Origin: CAYLZN01 sp964387935
GTDB lineage: Bacteria; Acidobacteriota; Vicinamibacteria; Vicinamibacterales; JAFNAJ01
Assembly (NCBI GenBank): GCA_964387935.1
Contig: CAYLZN010000172.1
Span: 1-11,887 of the forward strand
Reading direction: 5' to 3'
DNA length: 11,887 nucleotides
Position numbers and translations under genes: made by a program. Below the pieces are notes generated by a model that saw nothing but the letters and a program-made list of their open reading frames with translations, had not been told where the DNA came from and made no database searches. Positions 6,708 to 11,887 of this stretch are shown one piece after another (position 1 is the first letter of the stretch; each line of letters begins with the position of its first letter).

Positions 6708-7814
6708 CTATACGGCCTCGATCAGCGGGACCGCGTAGTCGCGATACTCGAAGGGCACGAAGCCCCAAGACCGAGCCTCCCGAGAGACGTACACGAGTTG
6801 AGAGGTGCCCGTCGTGTCGAAGTCGAAGAAGAAGTTCTGGCCGACCGGGATCTCTCGAAAGAACGCGTCAACCTTCAACTGTGGCGTGGGACCGAGCGTC
6901 TTCCACCCGATCGACCAGGCGTCACGCGACGGCTGAACGTTGTGGAACCGCGTCCCCGCGATCCCGTCTTGTGTCATGGTGAAGGGCTGCTCTTGAGCGT
7001 TGAGGTCTGCCGCGATGCAGTAGGTGGGCTCGATGTACTGGGCCAGAGAGATGACTCCCACCTCCGTGAACCCAGACGAATCGCACACGTTGTAGATGAC
7101 GAAGCGCCAGAACTCCCCGCTGCCATAGTTGTCGTAGCGATAGAAGGGGTCGCCCTGAATCAGCGTGTACGCCTGCGAGAAGGCGGGCGAAGACCAAGCG
7201 TCCGTGGTGTTGCGCTGGACCGTGATGCTGGTCAAGCCGAGCATCGCGGCGGGGAAGTTGTGCTGCATGTACGCGAACGCCTGAATGGTGCCGAGGGACT
7301 GGTCGGTGTCGTGCAAGCGAATGAACAGTCGGCTCTGATAGGACACCCTGTCGGCGGTGTACGTCGTATTCCCCGTGTCGTCCGCGGCGTCGCTGTAGCC
7401 GAGGTCATAGCCGGCGGAGCGGTACTTGTTCGCCCCGGTGTTCCATAGGAGGTCGAAGTTGAGCGGGGCCCCACCCGCGTCCCGGATGCGGAACTTGTCC
7501 GTCGCGGCCACGCCCCAGTCCACAGCCCACGTCAGGGCCCCGTCCGCCGCCACGAGTGCAGCCACTACCGCCGCCGCGTACTCAGCCTGCGTGGGGTAGT
7601 AGCCGAGGGCGATCGTGGCGACCTTCACGCCGCTTCGGTCGAAGTCGATCCGACGGTTGTCCTCCGTGACCGTGTACCCGACTTTGGACCGGAGCGTCTT
7701 CTGGCGCTGCTGGTCCTTCAGGTGGGCGACGGGGTTGGAGGATTGCTCGGACGACGCCGAGAGGATGGACGTGGCCTGACGGAAGAGGTCAACCCACCAG
7801 ATGCGATTCGCCAC
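6708..7814 (-). CDS. Distal-tail-like minor tail protein
   Basis: A 368-residue protein encoded directly after the tape measure gene, where siphoviruses usually place the distal tail protein. Residues 17-50 (SASSEQSSNPVAHLKDQQRQ) resemble a motif common at the N-terminus of discoidin-like phage tail proteins. Residues 54-155 contain a module (RIDFDRSGVKVATIALGYY to LGYSDAADDTG) also found in the hub-like protein. The last 70 residues, with WSIGWKTLGP, FFFDFDTTGTS and WGFVPFEYRDYAVPL, look like a domain that packs against the tail tube. The start is GTG at 7814, backed by a strong GGGAGG seven bases upstream and by the absence of any other start codon before the in-frame TGA at 7895-7893. The Dit assignment is by position and general look rather than by a diagnostic motif. 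Confidence 0.66.
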   Translation of the reverse strand: MANRIWWVDLFRQATSILSASSEQSSNPVAHLKDQQRQKTLRSKVGYTVTEDNRRIDFDRSGVKVATIALGYYPTQAEYAAAVVAALVAADGALTWAVDWGVAATDKFRIRDAGGAPLNFDLLWNTGANKYRSAGYDLGYSDAADDTGNTTYTADRVSYQSRLFIRLHDTDQSLGTIQAFAYMQHNFPAAMLGLTSITVQRNTTDAWSSPAFSQAYTLIQGDPFYRYDNYGSGEFWRFVIYNVCDSSGFTEVGVISLAQYIEPTYCIAADLNAQEQPFTMTQDGIAGTRFHNVQPSRDAWSIGWKTLGPTPQLKVDAFFREIPVGQNFFFDFDTTGTSQLVYVSREARSWGFVPFEYRDYAVPLIEAV

Positions 7815-7820
7815 GCTAGC

Positions 7821-7850
7821 GCCTCCCGGGACGCCGGCCGGCGCGGAGGC
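7821..7850 (-). promoter_or_regulatory. Hairpin that could mask the ribosome binding site of the distal-tail-like gene
   Basis: On the minus strand GCCTCC (7850-7845) can pair with GGAGGC (7826-7821), which includes most of the GGGAGG ribosome binding site (7827-7822) of the gene starting at 7814. The loop itself contains the 12-base palindrome CGCCGGCCGGCG (7843-7832). The pairing is perfect over 6 bp and very GC-rich. Whether it limits translation is inference. Confidence 0.4.
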
Positions 7851-7876
7851 CGGACGCCCACCAGCACGCCTCGCAG

Positions 7877-7894
7877 GAACGCTCGCGAGCGTTC
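7877..7894. repeat. Perfect 18-base palindrome between tape measure and distal-tail-like genes
   Basis: GAACGCTCGCGAGCGTTC equals its own reverse complement. It lies 11 bases beyond the tape measure stop, in the 91-base space before the next gene, which is the longest untranslated stretch in the minus-strand run apart from the inserted plus-strand gene. In RNA it could form a stem of about 7 bp with a 4-base loop. No run of U follows on the minus strand, so it is not a standard intrinsic terminator. A processing site, a weak pause, or a protein-binding operator are possible. Confidence 0.6.
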
Positions 7895-7905
7895 AGTGCG
7901 CCCAT

Positions 7906-10119
7906 CTAGAAGCCCCCCGAGCCGCGCTGGATGCCGTGCGGGTGGATCTTGAGGTTTCCGCTCCGGGTCATGCGGGACAGCGTCGGCGCGATCGTGCGGC
8001 CGACCTTCTCGCGGTCGAAGTAGATGTCCCCCCCCCCTCCACCGCTGGGCATCTGGGCCAGCGCCATCGCCGCCCCCATGCTGGCCGCCTGTGCGAGCAA
8101 CCCCATCTGCTGTTCTTCGGTCCGGACGAACTCGCGCGGGGTGAGCATGGCGGGGAAGGCACTCGCGCCGAACCCGGTGTGGCCGCCAGTGTGGAACACC
8201 GGAAGCCCTTTGGGGGGGGCACCGCCTGGCGGTTCCGGGGAAGATCCGCCACCGGTGTTGTAGGAGAAGTTCACGGGGACGTTGAACCCTCGGGCCAGGA
8301 CGCGGATCAGCTCCTCGATGTGGGCCATCATGTCCCGCATGGCCTCCGTCATCGTCTCCGCGAAGTGAATGCCCGCCTCTTCGAGCGTCTCGTAGGCTTC
8401 ACCGTTCTCGTCCACGAGCTGCCCGTTCCGGAGCATCGCCTCCAGGACGGGACGCAGCGCTGCGGGGATCTCCAGCCCGGCGGCCTTGTACTGGTTCACC
8501 AGGTCGAGGACGTCGTCGCCCATCTTCGTGGCGATCATGGAGACGTCCCCGCCGGCCAGCCTCAGAACCTCGAACGCCTTCACGACCTCGGCGACCTTCT
8601 TGTCCAGCTCCTGCTGAGCGAAGCGCGGACCCATCTCTGAGACGCTGATGTTGTACTTGTCCATCGCTTCGCGGATGGCGTCCTGGCCCTCGGCCCACAG
8701 ATCGAGTTGGGACTTGATGCCGGCGATGGCGGCCTTCAGCTGCGTCGCGTTCTTCGCGTTCAGCGCGGCGTCGAGCGCGATGCCAGCCGCCTTCGCGGGC
8801 CCGATGAGCGTGCCAAGCTCCCCGCGGAGCCGCTGCATCTCCTCGCGCGCCTGCTTGCCCTTCCCGAAGAGCCCGAGCAGCCCGCCCGCGAGGCCACCGA
8901 TGGCAGCGCCGAGCGGTCCGCCCACGGCGAAGCCGGTCATAGCTCCACTGGCCGCGCCACCGAGAACGGACCCAGACTGGAAAATCTGCGACGCCTGCTG
9001 CGCCAGATCCGCGAGCGTGAGGAATCCGCGCTGTGCCGCTGCGGCCAGCATGTTGGCGGTGCCTGCGGTAAGGTTCGCGATCTTGCCCAGGCTCGACTCG
9101 GCCGAGACGCCAAACGCGTCCAGGATCGCCACCGCCTGCGAAAGCCCGTCCGCGAGCCCGTCGAAGCTGTGGGCTCGCGCGTCCGCGAATACGGCAGCCA
9201 TCTCCTCGGCCGACTGCCGCGCGCGTTCGATGTTGCTCTCGTTGGCCTCCTGCTCGGCGCGTGCCGCTTCCAGGATCGCGTTAACGCGAGCGTTCGTAAT
9301 GGCCTCGGCGATCTCCTCGATCTCGCGCTCGATCCGATAGGACTCCTTGATGACCGCATCGACATACGCCTTCTCGTCCCGGAGCAGGCGTTCGTGCGAT
9401 GCCTTCGCATCAGCTTCGGCCTTGCGGTTCGCCTCGTCAAAAGCCTTTGCTTCCTTCAAAGCGAACTCGGCCGCCTTCTTAGCCTTCTCCTCGCGGAGCT
9501 TGGCCTCTTCCACGAGTCGTTCCCGGATGCCCTTGGGTGGCTCCGGGAAGAGGAGAGCCTGCATCTCCTTGGCCGACATTCCGGCCGTCTGCCGACGAAG
9601 CAGAGCCTCGTATCCGGCGGCAACCTTCTTCTGCTCGATCGCCCAGTTGGCGTTCGCGGCGGCCGCTTCCTGGGCGCCCTTGTTCACCACGCCGAACAGC
9701 CGCATGATCGCAACGGCCGCCGAGTCGCACGCCTCCTTGACGGCCGGGATCTCGCGCAGCCAAGATCCGATCGCGGTTCCGATGGCGAGGCCGGCGCCGG
9801 CCACTCCAAGCGACGCGGCGTTGAATCCGACCGCGCTCTTGTTCAGGTTTTCGAGTCCGAGCTGCGCGACGTCGGCCACGTCCCCGATCGTGCGCATCGC
9901 GTTCGCCGATAGGCCAAAGGCGTCGGCCGATCGGGCCAGCGTGTTCGTAGTCTTCCCGATCGCGTCGGAGAACTGCCCAGCCTTGGCCGTCAGCGACGTC
10001 TGTGTCTTCTCGTACTTCTTGGCTGCCTCGCTCGTGCTCTCGAACTGCTTCTTGACGGTGTTGAATGCAGCGTCTACGTCCGCCTTGGCCTTGACGAGGA
10101 TTTCGATGGGGGTCGCCAT
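7906..10119 (-). CDS. Tail tape measure protein
   Basis: A 737-residue protein, the longest in the window, in the classic place after the tail chaperones. It is alanine-rich and mostly helical: a charged coiled-coil stretch runs from about 195 to 305, and glycine/alanine hydrophobic segments at about 101-119 and 386-419 resemble the membrane-active parts of tape measures. The C-terminus has HTGGHTGFGASAFPAMLTPR (643-662) then EFVRTEEQ, the GG...G..PA.L.P.EFV pattern typical of tape measure ends. Tape measures set tail length and help pass DNA into the cell; at the usual 0.15 nm per residue this one suggests a tail of about 110 nm. The ATG at 10119 has AAGGA 10 bases upstream. Residues 693-697 are five glycines encoded partly by a run of ten G. 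Confidence 0.92.
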   Translation of the reverse strand: MATPIEILVKAKADVDAAFNTVKKQFESTSEAAKKYEKTQTSLTAKAGQFSDAIGKTTNTLARSADAFGLSANAMRTIGDVADVAQLGLENLNKSAVGFNAASLGVAGAGLAIGTAIGSWLREIPAVKEACDSAAVAIMRLFGVVNKGAQEAAAANANWAIEQKKVAAGYEALLRRQTAGMSAKEMQALLFPEPPKGIRERLVEEAKLREEKAKKAAEFALKEAKAFDEANRKAEADAKASHERLLRDEKAYVDAVIKESYRIEREIEEIAEAITNARVNAILEAARAEQEANESNIERARQSAEEMAAVFADARAHSFDGLADGLSQAVAILDAFGVSAESSLGKIANLTAGTANMLAAAAQRGFLTLADLAQQASQIFQSGSVLGGAASGAMTGFAVGGPLGAAIGGLAGGLLGLFGKGKQAREEMQRLRGELGTLIGPAKAAGIALDAALNAKNATQLKAAIAGIKSQLDLWAEGQDAIREAMDKYNISVSEMGPRFAQQELDKKVAEVVKAFEVLRLAGGDVSMIATKMGDDVLDLVNQYKAAGLEIPAALRPVLEAMLRNGQLVDENGEAYETLEEAGIHFAETMTEAMRDMMAHIEELIRVLARGFNVPVNFSYNTGGGSSPEPPGGAPPKGLPVFHTGGHTGFGASAFPAMLTPREFVRTEEQQMGLLAQAASMGAAMALAQMPSGGGGGDIYFDREKVGRTIAPTLSRMTRSGNLKIHPHGIQRGSGGF
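8028..8037. repeat. Ten-base poly-C/poly-G tract in the tape measure gene
   Basis: Ten C on the plus strand encode three of the five glycines at tape measure residues 693-697, followed by DIYFDREK. The frame is intact on both sides. Another run of eight G lies at 8212-8219 in the same gene. Such tracts are prone to replication or transcription slippage and to sequencing error. Confidence 0.9.
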
Positions 10120-10132
10120 GGCCTAGCAGTCC

Positions 10133-10162
10133 TTGACCGCGCGCGCCGGAACGTGGTAGACG
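10133..10162 (+). promoter_or_regulatory. Possible weak promoter for the plus-strand gene
   Basis: TTGACC (10133-10138) matches five of six bases of a -35 box. Eighteen bases later TAGACG (10157-10162) matches only three of six of a -10 box. The position, about 20 bases before the ribosome binding site of the gene at 10183, is sensible for a gene that cannot share the operon's promoter. In DNA this GC-rich such matches arise by chance, so this is a suggestion only. Confidence 0.22.
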
Positions 10163-10182
10163 GGTGCCATCTGGAGGCGCTC

Positions 10183-10665
10183 ATGCTGATCGCTGTGGCC
10201 GTCGCGCTCGCTGTTTGGTCTGGGCCAGTCAAGGAGATGAACGAGGCTGCGGTACGTGAGGCCCTGGCCGCTGACGTCACGACGGAGCAGTACACGCTGA
10301 GCGATCGGCCCTACGTGGTTGTGCTCACACCGTTCTTCCGCGTGGCAAGCACTGGGGGCGAGGCCCGGAAAGAGTACCGCGAACTCCAACCGTCCCAGGT
10401 GCCAGCCGATGACGTAGCCCCCTACTTCTCTGTGCTCGTGTGGGACACGGGCAACGATGTCCAGCACGTCGTGCTGTTTCGGGACGGTCGCCCAATTCAG
10501 CCGACGAGCAAAGACGCGGTGCGGGGTCGCAGCGGAGGGCAGGCCATGGACGCCAAGTTCCCGATTGCCGAACTTCAAGCGGGCTCCGATGTCGTGATCG
10601 TCCTTGAGAGCGGTGGAGAAAAGCGCGTCCCCATCACGCAGCAGTTCCTTGACCGAATTCGCTAG
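10183..10665 (+). CDS. Small exported-type protein of unknown function, opposite strand to the tail operon
   Basis: A 160-residue protein. The ATG at 10183 is preceded by TGGAGG with 5 bases of spacing, better than the upstream GTG at 10153. The N-terminus MLIAVAVALAVWSGPV is a short hydrophobic stretch that looks like a signal peptide or anchor but lacks the usual positive charge. The mature part has YVVVLTPFFRVAS, KEYRELQPSQV, HVVLFRDGRPIQP and a final strand DVVIVLESGGEKRVPI ending in FLDRIR. This pattern reminds me of uncharacterised secreted proteins seen in Acidobacteria-type genomes; I cannot confirm that. Its stop overlaps the GT stop by 4 bases (CTAG) and its start is 63 bases from the divergent tape measure start, so it fills the gap between them. 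It looks like a moron: an independently expressed cargo gene in a late operon. A minus-strand frame is also open here, but it is in exact codon register and so is likely its shadow. Confidence 0.66.
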   Translation: MLIAVAVALAVWSGPVKEMNEAAVREALAADVTTEQYTLSDRPYVVVLTPFFRVASTGGEARKEYRELQPSQVPADDVAPYFSVLVWDTGNDVQHVVLFRDGRPIQPTSKDAVRGRSGGQAMDAKFPIAELQAGSDVVIVLESGGEKRVPITQQFLDRIR

Positions 10666-11518
10666 GCCCGACGCGCGCTGGCCCTCGTAGCGCGGGGCGG
10701 ACCGGAGTCCGATTCGGGCCGTGCCGTCCGAGGCTCCTTCGCTCGTTTGATGCACTGCCACTCCGAGCGCAAGATCGCGACCGCATCGACGAGGCGAGCC
10801 GGCTGCCGCATGATCCCGCCGGGGTACGGCCACTCGGGCGGGCCGCTCGGACCGCCGATCATCCCATCGAACGGTGCCGACGCGAGCCACCACGACAGGA
10901 CTTCTACGGCGTCCGACCTGGCGAGCATCGCGCTCGGGCATTGGGTAACCTGGACCCGCGGCTTCCCGTCCCGCCCTATGCCGCCTGCGTAGACGACGCG
11001 TCCGCTTCGTTCGGACCCGTCGCAGTTGAGTGCGAAGGCGAGGTTGCCGACTCGTCGATGGTGGTCGCAGGAGCGTCGGAGGTATTCGGGCTCGCCACCA
11101 CAGCAGACGTGGACGGCGAGCCGGAGGAGTTTCCCTCCGTGTCCCCAAGCGACGCCAACTCCGCGAGCTTCAGCATCACCTTCATGGCGAAGTCGCCAGG
11201 CGCCTCGGCGTAGAGCGACGGCCCATCCGCGATCACTACGGCGGGATCGTCAGCGTCAGCGATCGGCTCGACCACGCGCACGTACCGGGCGAACGCGTCG
11301 CGCGTGAGGTCCAGCCAGTTCGAGAGCAGAGCCCCTACGCGGGACTCGTGCGCCGACTCCGTTTCCCCGTCCCTTTTCTCCAGGTCGGAGAACCGCGACT
11401 GCACGGACGCCTTGAAAGCGGGGGCCTCGCGCTTGTTGAATGCGCGGAGCTTTAGCTTGATCGTCGTGTCGAGAAACGGGAACTCGACCGGAATCCACCG
11501 CGAGAACGTCGAAGCCAT
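10662..11518 (-). CDS. Tail assembly chaperone GT, predicted -1 frameshift fusion
   Basis: Predicted 285-residue product: residues 1-130 of G, then a -1 shift at GGGAAAC (11135-11129), then 155 residues in the new frame to the TAG at 10664-10662. The -1 frame has no stop across the whole G tail and beyond. The T part contains QCPSAMLARSDAVEVLSWW (193-211) and WPYPGGIMRQPARLVDAVAI (230-249). A CP...L motif followed by a P-G-G...QPA.LV.A block is a pattern I associate with the second tail chaperone of siphoviruses. In lambda, G and GT bind the tape measure protein and tail tube subunits during tail assembly in a fixed ratio set by the frameshift. The gene just before the tape measure in the operon is where GT belongs. 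An ATG at 10928 could make T alone, but it lacks a clear ribosome binding site and would start inside the T domain. The linker (131-192) has four cysteines and is new to me. Confidence 0.78.
10976..11518 (-). CDS. Tail assembly chaperone G
   Basis: A 180-residue protein encoded 17 bases after the tail tube gene. Residues 1-125 look folded: a strand start WIPVEFPFLDTTIKLKLRAF, then charged helices and FAMKVMLKLAELASLGD (110-126). The last 50 residues are almost only Ser, Thr, Ala, Pro, Asn and Asp and look disordered; this tail is read only when the ribosome does not shift at codons 129-130. Lambda gpG-type chaperones bind the tape measure during tail assembly and are absent from the mature virion. 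The ATG at 11518 has AAAGG about 12 bases upstream, a weak site, and follows the upstream stop closely. The assignment rests on position between tube and tape measure, size and the frameshift signal; the sequence itself has no universal motif. Confidence 0.74.
   Translation of the reverse strand: MASTFSRWIPVEFPFLDTTIKLKLRAFNKREAPAFKASVQSRFSDLEKRDGETESAHESRVGALLSNWLDLTRDAFARYVRVVEPIADADDPAVVIADGPSLYAEAPGDFAMKVMLKLAELASLGDTEGNSSGSPSTSAVVASPNTSDAPATTIDESATSPSHSTATGPNEADASSTQAA
11089..11135 (-). promoter_or_regulatory. Programmed -1 ribosomal frameshift signal (slippery site and hairpin)
   Basis: The coding strand reads GAG GGA AAC in the G frame, so G GGA AAC (11135-11129) is a canonical X XXY YYZ heptamer, close to lambda's GGGAAAG. 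After a 6-base spacer TCCTCC comes GGCTCGCC (11122-11115), which pairs perfectly with GGCGAGCC (11096-11089). Inside, CCAC pairs with GTGG around a 7-base loop, separated from the main stem by a G-U pair and one unpaired U. The stem is 8 bp plus 4 bp. The spacing and stem strength fit known bacterial -1 sites, and the -1 frame leads into the T-like domain. Confidence 0.85.
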
Positions 11519-11535
11519 TCAGTACACCAGCCTTT

Positions 11536-11887
11536 CTAGAAGAACGCGACCGTCAGCTCCGTGTCGTCGGTGCCGTTGCCGTAGCACCGGCCCTTGAGTG
11601 CGATCGCCACGTCGCCCTCGACGTCGGACTCTTCCGCGTCAGGAATGAACGCCGGCACCCGGAATCCGAAGCCGTTGCCCAGCACGTTCCCGATCTGGAC
11701 CTCGATGTCGTAGGCCGTGAGAGCGCGGGCGTTGTCGTAGTAGCCCTCGATCGTCGCTCCGACGAGCAGGGCTTCCAACTCCAGCTCCACCTTGTACCGG
11801 CCGTTGTTGCCCGTGCGCTTGATGCCCGTCGGCAGCAGGCCGCACGACTCGCTCTCGCGCAGCTCCTGCCCGTTGTTGCTCTTGAGC
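11536..11887 (-). CDS. Tail tube (major tail) protein, C-terminal part (5' end outside window)
   Basis: The frame is open from the window edge down to TAG at 11538-11536, giving 117 residues. The visible part includes CGLLPTGIKRTG, a strand VELELEALLVG, then NARALTAYDIEVQIG, FRVPAFIPDAEES and the ending LKGRCYGNGTDDTELTVAFF. Acidic, strand-rich sequence ending with a GDVAIALKG..G.GTDDTELTV pattern resembles the last strands of phage tail tube proteins, where a polymorphic loop and C-terminal strand contact the next ring. It would form the hollow tail tube through which DNA passes. A GTG at 11790 is an internal codon, not the start, since coding sequence continues upstream without a stop. Being directly before G/GT supports the call. 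A head-tail completion protein is less likely at this position. Confidence 0.7.
   Translation of the reverse strand, partial: LKSNNGQELRESESCGLLPTGIKRTGNNGRYKVELELEALLVGATIEGYYDNARALTAYDIEVQIGNVLGNGFGFRVPAFIPDAEESDVEGDVAIALKGRCYGNGTDDTELTVAFF

Noticed and set aside
4010..6982. Plus-strand open frame of 990 codons
   Set aside because: It runs in exact codon register opposite the genes at 3815-5362 and 5366-6706, so few stops are expected at high GC. Its product is an Arg/Val/Asp/His-rich string with no domain, while the minus frames show recognisable tail protein features.
7877..7894. Intrinsic terminator after the tape measure gene
   Set aside because: The palindrome could form a stem but no T run follows on the minus strand, and the following genes have no evident promoter of their own.
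8205..8222. CCC CCC AAA run in the tape measure gene as a slippery site
   Set aside because: It is not in X XXY YYZ phase with the reading frame, and neither alternative frame leads to a recognisable domain.
8707..9912. Long plus-strand open frames opposite the tape measure gene
   Set aside because: The opposite strand encodes a typical tape measure protein. These frames are Arg-rich shadows without motifs or starts with ribosome binding sites.
10662..10928. T as a separate gene starting at ATG 10928
   Set aside because: Possible but less likely: the open frame and the frameshift signal continue upstream, and the start would fall just after the CP motif with no good ribosome binding site.
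10123..11148. Minus-strand open frame of 341 codons across the chaperone and plus-strand gene
   Set aside because: It is in register opposite the plus-strand gene at 10183 and is a third frame under G and GT. Its sequence is Arg/Pro/His-rich with no motif, and it would leave the better-supported genes unexplained.
1..11887. tRNA genes, CRISPR arrays, insertion sequences, attachment sites
   Set aside because: I saw no cloverleaf-like segments, no regularly spaced repeats, no transposase or integrase and no direct repeats that would mark an attachment site.

Overview
The window reads as part of a GC-rich genome of a long-tailed (siphovirus-type) dsDNA bacteriophage, or a prophage of one. No integrase, terminase or host gene is visible, so free phage and prophage cannot be told apart. 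The host is probably a high-GC environmental bacterium. One plus-strand gene has features I associate loosely with acidobacterial secreted proteins, which is only a weak hint.

Almost everything lies on the minus strand and reads right to left as one tightly packed late (tail) operon. In transcription order it holds: the C-terminal part of the tail tube (major tail) protein (11887-11536); the tail assembly chaperone G (11518-10976) and its predicted -1 frameshift product GT (to 10662); the tape measure protein (10119-7906); a distal-tail-like protein (7814-6708); a minor tail protein with a carbohydrate-binding-like jelly roll (6706-5366); a baseplate or hub-like protein (5362-3815); and a fibre-like protein with an N-terminal signal peptide (3806-2709). 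After the tail genes come five small-to-medium accessory genes, mostly joined by 4-base start/stop overlaps: a YkgJ-type cysteine-cluster protein (2712-2401), a small CxxC helix-turn-helix-like protein (2404-2165), a calcineurin-like metallophosphoesterase (2178-1126), a small HExxH putative metallopeptidase (1129-842) and a deoxynucleoside monophosphate kinase (845-111).

Two plus-strand genes break the pattern. A small exported-type protein (10183-10665) sits between the chaperone and the tape measure gene, and its stop overlaps the stop of GT. At the left edge the last 37 codons of another plus-strand gene (1-114) converge on the kinase gene.

The strongest unlisted signal is a complete programmed -1 ribosomal frameshift site near the end of the chaperone gene. 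It has an in-frame GGGAAAC heptamer, a 6-base spacer, and a stem with a perfect 8-bp base extended by a second short stem. The -1 frame then stays open for 155 codons to a T-like domain, giving a predicted 285-residue GT protein. Other points of note are structured RNA and a perfect 18-base palindrome between the tape measure and distal-tail genes, and a module of about 100 residues that appears in two different tail proteins.
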